Positions 8,258 to 17,460 of a DNA stretch of 64,000 bases are shown piece by piece. The translations under genes were made by a program, and so were the position numbers. The notes beneath the pieces were generated by a model. The model did no database searches, was not told the origin of the DNA, and saw nothing but the letters and a program-made list of their open reading frames with translations. The stretch is from an uncultured Bacteroidales bacterium (GTDB lineage Bacteria > Bacteroidota > Bacteroidia > Bacteroidales > UBA932). Numbering within the stretch: the first letter of the stretch is position 1; each line of letters starts with the position of its first letter. The stretch covers positions 124,001 to 188,000 of the forward strand of contig CAMJBH010000001.1 of NCBI GenBank assembly GCA_946403855.1, given 5' to 3'.

Positions 8258-9244
8258 TTACTCTCCGGACTGCTTGAATTTTGCGTAGGCTCGGAGATAA
8301 GTCTTATGGGCTATTCCGGGGTTGCCGTAGAAGGTCTGTCCTCCCTGACGGACATTGCCTATAATGGCGGATTTGGCGCAGACAGTGGTATTGTCGGCAA
8401 TACTGATGTGTCCCACAACGCCCACCTGGCCGCCAAGGATACAGGCCTCCCCTATCTTGGCGGAGCCTGCAATACCGCACTGGGCCGCCATTGCCGTGTT
8501 TTTACCGACAACCACATTGTGCGCAATCTGGCAGAGGTTGTCGATGCGGACTCCGTCGGCAATAATGGTAGATTCCATGGGCGCCTTGTCGATGGTGGTG
8601 TTGGATCCGATCTCGACGTCGTTGCCTATTATCACATTGCCCATGTGTTCAATCTTCTCCCAACTGCCGTCGGGCCGGCGGGAATTGCCGAAGCCGTCGT
8701 CTCCAATCACGCATCCTGCATGGAGTATGACCCTGTCTCCTATAACCATTCCCGGGAAGATATGGACTCCCTGATAGATAATGCAGTCCTTGCCTATCAC
8801 GGTACCCTCGCCTATGGTCACGTTGTCGTAGATTTTTGTCCTGTCGCCCACGCGGCAGTGCTTGCCAATAACCACGAAATTGCCCACCCAGACCTTTTTT
8901 CCGAGTTTAGCGCTCCAGGCTACTCTGCTGAGCAGACTCCTGTGGCGACGGTGCTTGCGCTTATGCTCAGTGACTATCTTTAAGAGCTGAGCCACAGCCG
9001 CATACGCATCTTGCACCCGTATCATGGTAGCCTGCACCGGCTGCTTGGGCTCAAAAGTGGAATTAACCAGCAAGACCGAAGCCTTGCTGGTATATACATA
9101 TTGTTCGTATTTAGGATTTGCAAAGAAACACAGCTGTCCAGGTTTCCCATGCTCTATCTTTGCGAAAGAAGTGACCACCACTTCGGGATTGCCCTCAACG
9201 GTACCGCCAAGGGCGGCCGCGAGTTCTTTAGCTGTCATCTCCAT
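8258..9244 (-). CDS. lpxD: UDP-3-O-(3-hydroxyacyl)glucosamine N-acyltransferase LpxD
   Basis: The third lipid A enzyme adds the second hydroxyacyl chain to the 2-amino group. The 328-residue sequence has the N-terminal uridine-binding domain (LPxD segment, FFANPKYEQYVY), then the hexapeptide beta-helix (IYDNVTIGEGTVIG, GDDGFGNSRRPDG) and the catalytic His in QIAHNVVVGKN. It starts one base after the stop of the upstream outer membrane protein gene and precedes lpxC by 50 bases. Length and motifs are standard. Confidence 0.96.
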   Translation of the reverse strand: MEMTAKELAAALGGTVEGNPEVVVTSFAKIEHGKPGQLCFFANPKYEQYVYTSKASVLLVNSTFEPKQPVQATMIRVQDAYAAVAQLLKIVTEHKRKHRRHRSLLSRVAWSAKLGKKVWVGNFVVIGKHCRVGDRTKIYDNVTIGEGTVIGKDCIIYQGVHIFPGMVIGDRVILHAGCVIGDDGFGNSRRPDGSWEKIEHMGNVIIGNDVEIGSNTTIDKAPMESTIIADGVRIDNLCQIAHNVVVGKNTAMAAQCGIAGSAKIGEACILGGQVGVVGHISIADNTTVCAKSAIIGNVRQGGQTFYGNPGIAHKTYLRAYAKFKQSGE

Positions 9245-9245
9245 A

Positions 9246-10937
9246 TCAGAATCTCCATCCGAGTGTCAGCAACACATCAAACATTTTTTTATCCAAACGC
9301 TCCAGCGGAGCCCCGATATTCAAGGATACCCCGTTTTTGTCTTTAGCGTCATAAGCTCCGTAATAATAAGGAGCATAATATGACACCGGGTATGAGGTCA
9401 TGCGCACGGCAAAGTCGGCGAAGAATGAACCTGGAGATGAATAACCGGCGCCCAAAGACACACCGTGGGTCAGGTTGTCGAAGTGACGGGAGCTGATCAG
9501 CTGCTGCTTGAAAGCTTCCGAGTTACCGAGGAACTCCACTGTTTCGGCTGTCACTCTGTTACCCTTCTCGTCTGTCCAGTATTTCTCCGGATCGGTGGTC
9601 AGAGAGTAGCCAGCACGCAGGGAGATGAACGGAAGGGGCTTTACCTCCACGCCCATGCGCACAGAGTGTGAAGACCCGCAGAAGGTTCTGTTGACCATGT
9701 TGACAGAAGCCCATGAATCGTCGTAGAAATGGTCTCCCGCATCGCTGTACTTCATGACGCTGTAGTCTGTGAGTTCATAATCGATGCTGAAAAGACCCAC
9801 TCCCGGAAGAGTATAAGCGATACCTGCATTCACCACATAGGGCGTACGGAGGTAATAATTGGCTTCTCCGACAGTTGATGTGCTGTTGCCGTCGAACTTC
9901 GAGTTCTCGTACTGGCTGGATGCCGAATATGCCCAGCGCTCCGATACTGCGAACTTAGTAGGGGTCTGGATGGCCGCGCCGATGCGGAGATGATCCGTAG
10001 GCAGGGCTATGAAACCGAACTTGGCATACACACCGTTGGCGTCGGTATTCAACGCGTAGGTATTGGTGGAGCTCACGTAGTTGGTAGTCTCCGTCTGAGT
10101 GTCGCTGACGAAAAAGGTCGTAGGGAACAGCTCAGGCTGCTGCGCGGCTTCGCCGAAGGTCTCGCTGCGGCGGTACTTTATCATGGGCAAGCCGATATTG
10201 AAACCGAAGTAGAACACATCCTGCACATTGAAGGCCAGGTTGAAGGCCATGTCGGTCTTGGTGCCGAAGGTGTTGTACACAGCCCTCTGCGAAAGAGCGC
10301 CGGGAACGTAGTGATAGGCCTCAGAAGGATCCAGCCTTTCGTTGGAACCCACGTAAATGTTGGAGCCGACAGGTCCGTACTCCCCGAACTGGTTGGCGTT
10401 GTAAGCAGCGTGCAGGTCGCGCGGGAGGCTGTTGTAGTCAAGTCCCCTGGCTCCGGAGGCAAGGCTTCCGAGGAAAGAGGTAGATGAGTTGGACCCCTGG
10501 CCGGTTGTGTAATTCAAATACGAATTGGTTGTATTGGCCACAAACCCCATGCTCACGCTCTTGACCCAGCTGGCCGGCCCGTTGAAATAAGTAAAACTGA
10601 GCCCGATATTAGGCATGTTGAACTTGGTATGGTCGGTCTTGAGGGGGCTGCCGAAGTTCTCCGATCCGTCCGGAGCATAGGAAGCCCCGGTCGAAGAGAA
10701 CAGCAGGCCCGGAGTGATGGTGAACTGGCTGTATGGCGACACAGCCGATCCTGCAGGATTGATGGTAACCGAACCGAGGTCTCCGCCAAGGGCTGTCATG
10801 GCATTGCCAAGGCCCATGGAGCGCGCCGTACCGTAATAGTGGTTGCGGCTCAGCATCTCGGCATAGTACATATCCTGGGCCCCGGCCGTAAGTGACAGGC
10901 CGACCGCTGCTATAGCTATAACGAAAAATCTTCTCAT
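9246..10937 (-). CDS. FadL/OmpP1-like outer membrane beta-barrel protein
   Basis: A Sec signal peptide (residues 1-20, ending LTAGA-QD) precedes a 540-residue beta-strand-rich sequence. The mature N-terminus (YYGTARSMGLGNAMTALGGD, then INPAG) is the hallmark of FadL/OmpP1-type transporters, where a small N-terminal plug carries the NPAG motif. The protein ends in Trp-Arg-Phe, an aromatic C-terminus typical of outer membrane barrels. FadL relatives move hydrophobic compounds across the outer membrane; the substrate is unknown. The stop is one base from the lpxD start, so it is the upstream member of the lipid A operon. A TACTTTTG box lies only four bases before the ATG (10942-10949), with no clear -33 element. 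Confidence 0.82.
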   Translation of the reverse strand: MRRFFVIAIAAVGLSLTAGAQDMYYAEMLSRNHYYGTARSMGLGNAMTALGGDLGSVTINPAGSAVSPYSQFTITPGLLFSSTGASYAPDGSENFGSPLKTDHTKFNMPNIGLSFTYFNGPASWVKSVSMGFVANTTNSYLNYTTGQGSNSSTSFLGSLASGARGLDYNSLPRDLHAAYNANQFGEYGPVGSNIYVGSNERLDPSEAYHYVPGALSQRAVYNTFGTKTDMAFNLAFNVQDVFYFGFNIGLPMIKYRRSETFGEAAQQPELFPTTFFVSDTQTETTNYVSSTNTYALNTDANGVYAKFGFIALPTDHLRIGAAIQTPTKFAVSERWAYSASSQYENSKFDGNSTSTVGEANYYLRTPYVVNAGIAYTLPGVGLFSIDYELTDYSVMKYSDAGDHFYDDSWASVNMVNRTFCGSSHSVRMGVEVKPLPFISLRAGYSLTTDPEKYWTDEKGNRVTAETVEFLGNSEAFKQQLISSRHFDNLTHGVSLGAGYSSPGSFFADFAVRMTSYPVSYYAPYYYGAYDAKDKNGVSLNIGAPLERLDKKMFDVLLTLGWRF

Positions 10938-10964
10938 AATGCAAAAGTATTAATGGTCAATACA

Positions 10965-11816
10965 CTACCTGCGGCCGCCGCCACCGCCGCCACTACCTCC
11001 GGAATGGCTTCCGCCGCCGGAATAGCCGCCACCGCCGCCACCTGAATAACCGCCGCCGGAATAGCTGCTGCTACTGCTGCGGGAAGAGGAGCTGCTGTAG
11101 GACGAGCTGCTGTAGGACGAGCTGCTGGGAGCAGAACTGCGGGAGTAATTGTAGCTGTCGCTGCCGCTTCTGCTGCTGCCCGAACGCCGGTAATTGGAAG
11201 AACCAGATGTCTGACGCACGCCCGAAGAAGAGCTGCCGACAGAAGAGGCCCTTACGCTGCGGGAACCAGAGCTCAGGCCGCCGGACCTGCGGAAATTATT
11301 GCCGCCGGTAAGATAGTTGCCCGGGTTGGCATAGCCAGTATTGGGCACAGGACGATAGTAGCCGGCATAGCCGTGATAATAAGGATAATAGTAGCTGTAC
11401 GGGGAATAATACCCGTAATAACCTATCCGGCCGTATCCCCACCAAGGGTCCCAATAAGGATCCCAGAACGGATCGCCCCAAGGGCCCCATGCATAGCTGC
11501 GATATCCCCAGTAGGGACTGTAATAACCCCAATAAGGGCTATAGCCCCAGTAAGGACCGTAGTAAGAATAAGGACTGCTGTAATTATAGCTGTAACCATA
11601 GTCATCGCTGCCGTACTGCTTGGTTTTCAAGCTGTCGGCCGCAATGTTCCTGGCCGCCATATCGCGGAAATCTTCCTCGCTGTACAGCTCTACCGGCGGT
11701 TGCGGCCGGTAATAGATCCCATCCGGGAAGCGCTGCTGCGAGGCATATTGAGCGGCAGTCCCGCAAGATGCCAATGCCAATATGGCAGGCAATAAAATAA
11801 TCAGGCTCCGTTTCAT
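10965..11816 (-). CDS. Low-complexity Tyr/Ser/Gly-rich lipoprotein
   Basis: The start is set at the ATG preceded by a strong Shine-Dalgarno; it gives a lipoprotein signal ending LALASC with the lipidated Cys near residue 18. A short acidic/helical segment (SEEDFRDMAARNIAADSL) follows, then a Tyr/Pro/Trp-rich region with YWGYSPYWGYYS-type repeats, a Ser-rich region and a Gly-rich tail ending GGGGGGRR. I cannot assign a function. Composition suggests an extended surface or periplasmic protein. It sits 27 bases upstream of the outer membrane barrel and may be the first gene of the lipid A operon. The frame is open upstream to 11873, but those 19 residues do not resemble a signal. Confidence 0.75.
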   Translation of the reverse strand: MKRSLIILLPAILALASCGTAAQYASQQRFPDGIYYRPQPPVELYSEEDFRDMAARNIAADSLKTKQYGSDDYGYSYNYSSPYSYYGPYWGYSPYWGYYSPYWGYRSYAWGPWGDPFWDPYWDPWWGYGRIGYYGYYSPYSYYYPYYHGYAGYYRPVPNTGYANPGNYLTGGNNFRRSGGLSSGSRSVRASSVGSSSSGVRQTSGSSNYRRSGSSRSGSDSYNYSRSSAPSSSSYSSSSYSSSSSRSSSSSYSGGGYSGGGGGGYSGGGSHSGGSGGGGGGRR

Positions 11817-11820
11817 TATG

Positions 11821-11831
11821 TTACCTCCTTT
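11821..11831 (-). promoter_or_regulatory. Strong Shine-Dalgarno before the Tyr/Ser/Gly-rich lipoprotein
   Basis: The minus strand reads AAAGGAGGTAA a few bases before the ATG at 11816. Bacteroidota genes rarely use such a strong anti-SD match, and no other start in this window that I inspected has one. It fixes the start of the 10965-11816 gene and suggests high-level translation. Confidence 0.7.
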
Positions 11832-11894
11832 GATAAAAGTTTGTATCTTTGCATCGCAACATTCGTGCCGCATAAAAGGCCGATGTTGCAGTCA

Positions 11895-11963
11895 TCCGGC
11901 CTGTGCCTTGCCTGTGGTCCATAAAACCTGGGCATAAGGACCACAGGCAAGGCACAGGCCGGA
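11895..11963. repeat. Large palindrome with conserved loop (copy 2)
   Basis: Two perfect 26-base arms (11895-11920 and 11938-11963) enclose a 17-base loop. Read on the minus strand the loop is TTATGCCCAGGTTTTAT, which aligns with the loops of the copies at 5105-5184, 51289-51355 and 53825-53901; the arms are unrelated to theirs. It lies between the divergent lipoprotein and proS genes, so it is not a terminator between them. Neither side has a U-tract. Confidence 0.9.
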
Positions 11964-12008
11964 CGGCAGAGCCGGTTCACGATACAAATTTGGCAAAAAA
12001 AACTAAAT

Positions 12009-13487
12009 ATGGCAAAAGAGGTTACAAAACGATCCGAAAATTATTCGCAGTGGTATAACGACCTGGCCCTGAAAGCCGACCTGGCCGAACAGTCCGCAGT
12101 ACGCGGATGCATGGTGATAAAGCCCTATGGCTATGCCATTTGGGAGAAGATGCAGTCCATCCTGGACAGCATGTTCAAGAAAACGGGAGTACAGAACGCA
12201 TACTTCCCTCTTTTCATTCCCAAGTCTTTCTTCAGCCGTGAGGCCGAACACGTGGCAGGATTCGCCAAAGAGTGCGCGGTGGTCACGCATCACCGTCTCA
12301 TGAACGCTCCCGACGGCAGCGGAGTGGTGGTAGATCCTTCGGCAAAACTCGAAGAAGAGTTGATAGTGCGTCCCACTTCCGAGACCATCATCTGGAACAC
12401 ATACAAAAACTGGATCACATCATGGAGGGATCTCCCTCTGCTGTGCAACCAGTGGTGCAATGTAGTGCGCTGGGAGATGCGCACCAGGCTTTTCCTGCGC
12501 ACAGCAGAATTCCTGTGGCAGGAGGGACACACCGCCCACGCCACAGCCGAAGAGGCCCAGGCCAAAGCGGAAGAGATGGTGCATGTGTATGCCGATTTTG
12601 CCCGTAACGTGATGGCCCTGCCGGTGATCATCGGGCACAAGAGTCCCAACGAGCGCTTCGCAGGGGCCATTGACACGCTCACGATTGAAGCCATGATGCA
12701 GGACGGAAAGGCACTGCAGGCCGGCACGTCCCACTTCCTGGGCCAGAATTTCGCAAAGAGTTTCGACGTTCAGTTCACCAACAAAGAAGGAAAGCAGGAG
12801 TATGTATGGGCCACATCCTGGGGCGTGAGTACCCGTCTGATGGGCGCCCTGATCATGGCTCACGGCGACGACAACGGCCTGGTACTGCCTCCCGCACTCG
12901 CTCCTATACAGGTTGTCATGGTGCCCATCTACCGCACCGACGAGGAGCTCTCTGCAGTGATGGCCGAATTCGAAAAAATCAAGGCCGGTCTGGAGGCCCT
13001 TGGCGTGAGCGTCAAGATCGACTCCCGCGACACCTTGCGTCCCGGCTTCAAATTTGCTGAATGGGAGCTCAAAGGTGTTCCCGTGCGCCTTGCCATGGGC
13101 GCCCGCGACCTTGCGGCAGGCACCGTGGAAGTTGCACGCCGCGACACGCTTACGAAAGAGACCATGCAGCTGGAGGGCATAGAATCTCACATCAAGAGCC
13201 TGCTCGACGACATCCAGCAGAGCATCTACAACAAGGCACTTGCCTTCCGCGACGCCAACGTGGAAAAGTGCGACGACTGGGAGGAGTTCAAGGTCAAGAT
13301 CCAGCAGGGCAAGTTCCTGCTCTGCCACTGGGACGGCACCACCGAGACCGAACAGGCCATAAAGGACGCCACCAAGGCAACGATACGTTGTATCCCCGTG
13401 GACAGCTATGTATGCAAGGAAGAAGGGAAGGATATTTTCTCCGGAAAACCTTCCTCTCAAAGGGTAGTATTTGCAATTTCTTATTGA
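12009..13487 (+). CDS. proS: Prolyl-tRNA synthetase, archaeal/eukaryal type
   Basis: This 492-residue class II synthetase charges tRNA-Pro. It lacks the editing insertion of the E. coli-type enzyme and has the compact archaeal/eukaryal layout: the N-terminal catalytic core with motif 2 ([25 protein letters not shown]), the anticodon-binding domain starting near VVMVPIYRT, and the C-terminal extension ending VFAISY. Bacteroidota normally carry this type. It is the first gene of a rightward group; DUF3078 begins one base after its stop. The upstream region holds palindrome copy 2 and a weak TATCTTTG box at 11844-11851, so the leader might include the hairpin. Confidence 0.96.
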   Translation: MAKEVTKRSENYSQWYNDLALKADLAEQSAVRGCMVIKPYGYAIWEKMQSILDSMFKKTGVQNAYFPLFIPKSFFSREAEHVAGFAKECAVVTHHRLMNAPDGSGVVVDPSAKLEEELIVRPTSETIIWNTYKNWITSWRDLPLLCNQWCNVVRWEMRTRLFLRTAEFLWQEGHTAHATAEEAQAKAEEMVHVYADFARNVMALPVIIGHKSPNERFAGAIDTLTIEAMMQDGKALQAGTSHFLGQNFAKSFDVQFTNKEGKQEYVWATSWGVSTRLMGALIMAHGDDNGLVLPPALAPIQVVMVPIYRTDEELSAVMAEFEKIKAGLEALGVSVKIDSRDTLRPGFKFAEWELKGVPVRLAMGARDLAAGTVEVARRDTLTKETMQLEGIESHIKSLLDDIQQSIYNKALAFRDANVEKCDDWEEFKVKIQQGKFLLCHWDGTTETEQAIKDATKATIRCIPVDSYVCKEEGKDIFSGKPSSQRVVFAISY

Positions 13488-13488
13488 T

Positions 13489-14484
13489 ATGAAGAAGTTT
13501 GTTATTATAGCGGGACTGCTTGTCCTGAGTGCCTGGGCATATGCTCAGGACGATGCCCAGAAAGCCGCCGCCGAGGCTGCGGCAGCATTGGTCGGAGCAC
13601 CCAAGGAAGAGGCCCCCGTGGCCAAGCCCAAGTACTGGACCACATCTTCCGTATTCGACCTCAGCCTCAACCAGACCTCCCTTACCAACTGGGCGGCGGG
13701 AGGATTCAACACTGTGACTCTCAGCGCCGGAATCGACGCCAAGGCCGGATACGCTAAGGAACTGTTGAGCTGGAACAACCGGCTTCAGCTGCAGTACGGA
13801 TTCATCTGGTCCCAGGACAAGGCGAACGTGCTCCAGAAGAGCAACGACCGTATCTACCTTGAAAGTAAGCTGGCGTACAAAACCGGCAAGGACAGCAAGT
13901 GGAACTATACCGCCAGCTATGACTTCCGTTCTCAGTTTACCAACACTTTCGGCAAATATATAGAGAAAGAAAGCGGCTCAGGCCAGTGGGAGGCCACAAA
14001 TCTTAAATCCGGATGGGTTTCACCCGCCTACAACAATATCGCAATAGGTATGGAGTGGAAGCCCAACGAGTGGTTCGACGTGAACATTTCGCCTCTCACC
14101 GGGAGCTTGACCATTTGTAACATACCAGAGCTCCGCAAGGGATACGGTATGCCTCTGATAGACGGAACCGAAGCCGACTACCGCAACCTGCTGTTCCAGT
14201 TCGGTGCTTCCGTGAAGGCCAATGCCAAGTTCGCCATCAACGACGTGTTCACCTATGAGACTCAGTTGGTTCTCTTCACCGACTACCTCAATAAGCCTTT
14301 CCTTCAGAACAGGGTCAACTGGGACAACAAGATCAGCTGGCAGATTGCCAAGTTCTTCAAGATCGGATTCAACACCTGGCTGATCTACGACCCTATCGTG
14401 CAAATAGACGGAGTGGCGAGTAAGGTCCAGTTCAAGGACTTCCTTGCTTTCAACTTCACCTACACCCTGGGCGGCAAGAAATGA
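13489..14484 (+). CDS. DUF3078 outer membrane-type protein
   Basis: The start at MKKFVII gives a clean Sec signal (ending WAYA-QDD), one base after the proS stop; the frame opens six codons earlier but those lie inside proS. After an Ala-rich linker (residues about 20-40) comes a beta-rich domain with the DUF3078 pattern W-T-SSVFDLSLNQTSLTNWAAGG and many aromatic alternations. DUF3078 proteins are Bacteroidota barrel-like proteins of unknown role. The 3' end overlaps tilS by four bases (ATGA), so the two are co-translated. Confidence 0.85.
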   Translation: MKKFVIIAGLLVLSAWAYAQDDAQKAAAEAAAALVGAPKEEAPVAKPKYWTTSSVFDLSLNQTSLTNWAAGGFNTVTLSAGIDAKAGYAKELLSWNNRLQLQYGFIWSQDKANVLQKSNDRIYLESKLAYKTGKDSKWNYTASYDFRSQFTNTFGKYIEKESGSGQWEATNLKSGWVSPAYNNIAIGMEWKPNEWFDVNISPLTGSLTICNIPELRKGYGMPLIDGTEADYRNLLFQFGASVKANAKFAINDVFTYETQLVLFTDYLNKPFLQNRVNWDNKISWQIAKFFKIGFNTWLIYDPIVQIDGVASKVQFKDFLAFNFTYTLGGKK

Positions 14485-15416
14485 GAGTACTTCTTGCAGT
14501 CAGCGGCGGCATAGATTCAATGTATATGTTGCATAGAGCCCCCGAGCTTTTCCCGGGGGCTTCTTTTGCTGTCGCGCACTGCAATTTCTGCCTTCGCGGG
14601 GCTGAATCCGACGGAGATGAAGCCTTCGTTCGGGAGCAGTGCCGCGAACTCGGGTTTAAGTGCCTGGTTAAACGGTTTGACACAAGATCACACGCTGCCG
14701 CCAATGGGATTTCCATTGAGATGGCGGCCCGCGAGCTCCGCTATGCCTGGTTCAGGGAATTGTGCCTTTCCGAAGGTTTTGAGGCCCTGGCCACGGCCCA
14801 CAATGCCAACGACAATGCCGAAACGCTCATTCTAAACCTTCTGAGAGGTACCGGCACCAAGGGGCTCCGGGGAATTCCTGACGCTCTCTCAGGAGAGGCC
14901 ATGACGGTGCTACGGCCACTGCTAGGAACCGGCAGGGACGATATTCAGCAATGGATGAAAGCCCATGGGCACAGCTGGCGCGAAGACAGCACCAACGCAG
15001 AGAATGACGCACGGCGGAATAAGATCCGCAATCAGGTCTTTCCTGTATTCAAAGAAATCAACCCTTCGTTCATAAAGACTCTTGGCGAAGACATGGCCAG
15101 AATTCGCCAGACAGACGACATTGCAGAAGATTACTTTCGGCAGGCAGCGAAAACGATTGTCAAAGAAAACGGCAAGACGCTGGAAATCAGCGTAGTTCCT
15201 CTCATCGGCCTAAAACACTGGCGCTACGTACTATGGCGCATCCTCGAAGACTGCGCCTTCAGTGCAGAGACCTTCGGCAAACTCTGCGCCCTTCTGGAGC
15301 GCTACCGCACCGAACCCATGGGCACTGTCACCTTGAGCGGAAAGACCTTTCAGTCTCCGGATTACATTCTCAAAGGCCGCAGGAAGCTCCTCGTCCTTGA
15401 AAAAAGAGATATATAA
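14481..15416 (+). CDS. tilS: tRNA(Ile)-lysidine synthase TilS, short form
   Basis: TilS attaches lysine to C34 of the AUA-reading tRNA-Ile, switching it from Met to Ile identity. The PP-loop SGGIDS is at residues 8-13, and HCNFCLRGAESDGDE and the segment ATAHNANDNAETLILNLLRGTGTKGLRGI are diagnostic. The protein is 311 residues; many bacterial forms, including typical Bacteroidota ones, run past 400 with an extra C-terminal TilS_C domain, so this is a reduced version. A short C-terminal barrel-like stretch (TVTLSGKTFQSPDYILKG) remains. It overlaps the DUF3078 gene and is followed two bases later by a regulator gene of different base composition. Confidence 0.93.
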   Translation: MRVLLAVSGGIDSMYMLHRAPELFPGASFAVAHCNFCLRGAESDGDEAFVREQCRELGFKCLVKRFDTRSHAAANGISIEMAARELRYAWFRELCLSEGFEALATAHNANDNAETLILNLLRGTGTKGLRGIPDALSGEAMTVLRPLLGTGRDDIQQWMKAHGHSWREDSTNAENDARRNKIRNQVFPVFKEINPSFIKTLGEDMARIRQTDDIAEDYFRQAAKTIVKENGKTLEISVVPLIGLKHWRYVLWRILEDCAFSAETFGKLCALLERYRTEPMGTVTLSGKTFQSPDYILKGRRKLLVLEKRDI

Positions 15417-15418
15417 TT

Positions 15419-17071
15419 ATGATTAATAAGATCTGCAGAATCATGCTGTTCACAGTCTGCCTCGCGTGTCTCTTTTCTTCTTGCGACCCGGTAGCTCCCA
15501 GTAAACAGCTCGACCGAATCAAGTCACTCATTGATGAGCATCCCGACAGCGCACTCGCCGCACTGCGATCCTTAGATACACTTCAATTTTCATCTGCCTG
15601 TTCACAGGCAAAGTATGCATTATTGTCTGCCATTGCTTTTGACAAGAATTATATTGATACGACTAATATCCGGGTCATAGAGCCTGCCCTAAAGTATTAC
15701 TCTCAGGTTAATGACAAAGAGCACTTGGCCAAAGCTTATTATTACAAAGGAAAGATGCTCGAAGTGGCTGGAGACAGGGACATGGCCGCAAACTGTTATT
15801 CTTTTGCTTACGATCTGGCCGAATCTACTAATAATTACAATATCAAAGGCTTAGTATGCGCCGCTTTATCCCGCATATACTCATATAATAGGAACTCCAA
15901 ACAGGAGTTATTGTTTGCCCAAAAAGCAGAGGAATGCTTCCGTCTGAATGGTGACGAGAAGAATGCCTGGATCATGCAAAGCATTATCCCAATGTGCTAC
16001 GCCAATACTTACCAATGGGAGATTTCAGACAGTCTCTACACTGTTTTCTTTGAACAGGAAATACTTGACACAACAATATTCGCAAACGCCTTGTTCAAAG
16101 CCGGTAAGACCAAAGTAAGGAAGGGTAGGCCGGAGCCCGACGTTGCTTGCGAATTGTTCGAGAAGGCGATTAAAATGGGCAAGAGTCCGACAGTAGACGA
16201 CTTCTCCGTTTATGTTTATGCTTTGGAACTGACCGGCAACAAAGATGGCGTGAATTCTTACCTTCCTGCACTCGAGCAACTGAAACACAACCCCAAGAAC
16301 GCCGGGACTGTAAATTTATGGGAATACAGATTATTCAAGCACAGAAAAGAATTCGAAAATGCCCTGTCGTGTTTCGAAGGGAGTATCGCAGCACAAGATT
16401 CTATGCTGATAGCAATTCTCGGTCATTCTCTTGAAAAGGTTCAAAAAGACTACTACGCCGAAAAATCGTCCAGATTAAGTGCTGAAAACAAAACCCAGAG
16501 AGTAACAATCATTTTGTTCATTATCATTGGCGCTCTTATATCGTCATTACTCATATGGATGATTTACAGAAGCCGTAACAAGTGGATAGAGAAAGCTGAG
16601 GAAGCGGCAAGCCTGAAGAATGATTTGGCTTTAATGGCGGCCGACAATGCAGAATCTAACAGTTCTTTGGCAAAACTCCGAAAAGATTATATTCAAACAT
16701 TCAAAGAACAGTTTACTATATTTGACGACCTGAGTTCAGCATATTGGTCCCCATCTAAACGGCACACTAAGGAAAGAACATTGAAAGTGGCTGTCAATGC
16801 CTTGGCTAAATTTTCAGAAGCCGGAAAGCTTGAACATATTATAAATTCCCACTTCGACAATGTCATGTCTAAGATTAGAGCCGATTTGCCAAATTTAAGC
16901 GAAAACTCATACAGAATCACTTGCTACTTGATTATCGGCTTCAGTCCCAAGACCATCGCAATTCTCATGAACATGAGCGTCGGATCTATCTATACAGCGA
17001 AGAATCGCATTAAAATCAGATTTGAGAACCTGAGTTCTTTCAATAAAGCTCAGTATCTTGAGCTAATCTAA
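15419..17071 (+). CDS. Membrane-spanning TPR regulator with cytoplasmic HTH
   Basis: The N-terminus has a lipoprotein-like signal (LACLFSSC, Cys near 22). About 330 residues of TPR-like helical repeats follow (e.g. AKAYYYKGKMLEVAGDRDMAA). A single membrane segment lies near residues 362-384, then a coiled coil (about 390-430), then a C-terminal LuxR-like helix-turn-helix (about 500-535, with YLIIGFSPKTIAILM and SVGSIYTAKNRIKIRF). The layout predicts an extracytoplasmic TPR sensor joined to a DNA-binding domain, as in other Bacteroidota TPR-LuxR-like regulators. Having both a lipobox and an internal membrane segment is odd. Its DNA is more AT-rich than tilS, which it follows by two bases, suggesting acquisition. 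The ligand and targets are unknown; the nearby tiny exported peptide is a candidate partner. Confidence 0.8.
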   Translation: MINKICRIMLFTVCLACLFSSCDPVAPSKQLDRIKSLIDEHPDSALAALRSLDTLQFSSACSQAKYALLSAIAFDKNYIDTTNIRVIEPALKYYSQVNDKEHLAKAYYYKGKMLEVAGDRDMAANCYSFAYDLAESTNNYNIKGLVCAALSRIYSYNRNSKQELLFAQKAEECFRLNGDEKNAWIMQSIIPMCYANTYQWEISDSLYTVFFEQEILDTTIFANALFKAGKTKVRKGRPEPDVACELFEKAIKMGKSPTVDDFSVYVYALELTGNKDGVNSYLPALEQLKHNPKNAGTVNLWEYRLFKHRKEFENALSCFEGSIAAQDSMLIAILGHSLEKVQKDYYAEKSSRLSAENKTQRVTIILFIIIGALISSLLIWMIYRSRNKWIEKAEEAASLKNDLALMAADNAESNSSLAKLRKDYIQTFKEQFTIFDDLSSAYWSPSKRHTKERTLKVAVNALAKFSEAGKLEHIINSHFDNVMSKIRADLPNLSENSYRITCYLIIGFSPKTIAILMNMSVGSIYTAKNRIKIRFENLSSFNKAQYLELI

Positions 17072-17102
17072 AAAGCAACCTTCTAACAATCAATACATTA
17101 TT

Positions 17103-17130
17103 AGCGCCGTGTTAAGAACTATTCGGCGCT
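17103..17130 (+). terminator. GC-rich hairpin after the TPR regulator
   Basis: AGCGCCG (17103-17109) pairs with CGGCGCT (17124-17130) around a 14-base loop, about 30 bases past the regulator stop. No good U-tract follows, so terminator function is plausible but not certain. Confidence 0.45.
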
Positions 17131-17232
17131 TGCCGTTCTATCATATTGATTATCAGCGCATTATATTTTAGAGTGTTAAAACAGTTTTGCTGGCTTTATC
17201 AAAATCTCTGCAATAACTTTGCACAAAAACGT

Positions 17233-17382
17233 ATGATGAAAAGATTATTTTTATTTGCATTGCTTTTGTGCGCGTGTTACACTGCTGCCGCACAGCAACA
17301 GATCAATGTTCCAATTACAGAGCAAAGTGAACAAGATCATACCGTAGGTCCCCGTTCACCAGCAATCATTCCAATTATGTAA
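17233..17382 (+). CDS. Tiny exported peptide (49 residues)
   Basis: Starting at the MM pair gives an N-terminal signal (KRLFLFALLLCACYTAAA) and a mature peptide of about 28-31 residues, QQQINVPITEQ...SPAIIPIM. The open frame begins upstream at 17146 but those residues look untranslated. A TAACTTTG box sits at 17214-17221. The sequence resembles the N-terminal part of small secreted Bacteroidota proteins (DUF3244-like, with NVPI and RSP..PI); those are usually longer, so this may be a truncated member, and a short in-phase-shifted tail (NFALGDATFK) directly after would fit a frameshift. A genuine short exported peptide is the alternative. Confidence 0.5.
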   Translation: MMKRLFLFALLLCACYTAAAQQQINVPITEQSEQDHTVGPRSPAIIPIM

Positions 17383-17460
17383 ATTTTGCTCTTGGAGATG
17401 CAACTTTTAAATAGTAAAAAACATCTACTAATTGTGATGTCTAATTAGCAAGCTTTTGTT

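Noticed and set aside
12420..13460. A 346-codon minus-strand frame inside proS
   Set aside because: Antisense to a clearly conserved synthetase and without any recognisable motif.
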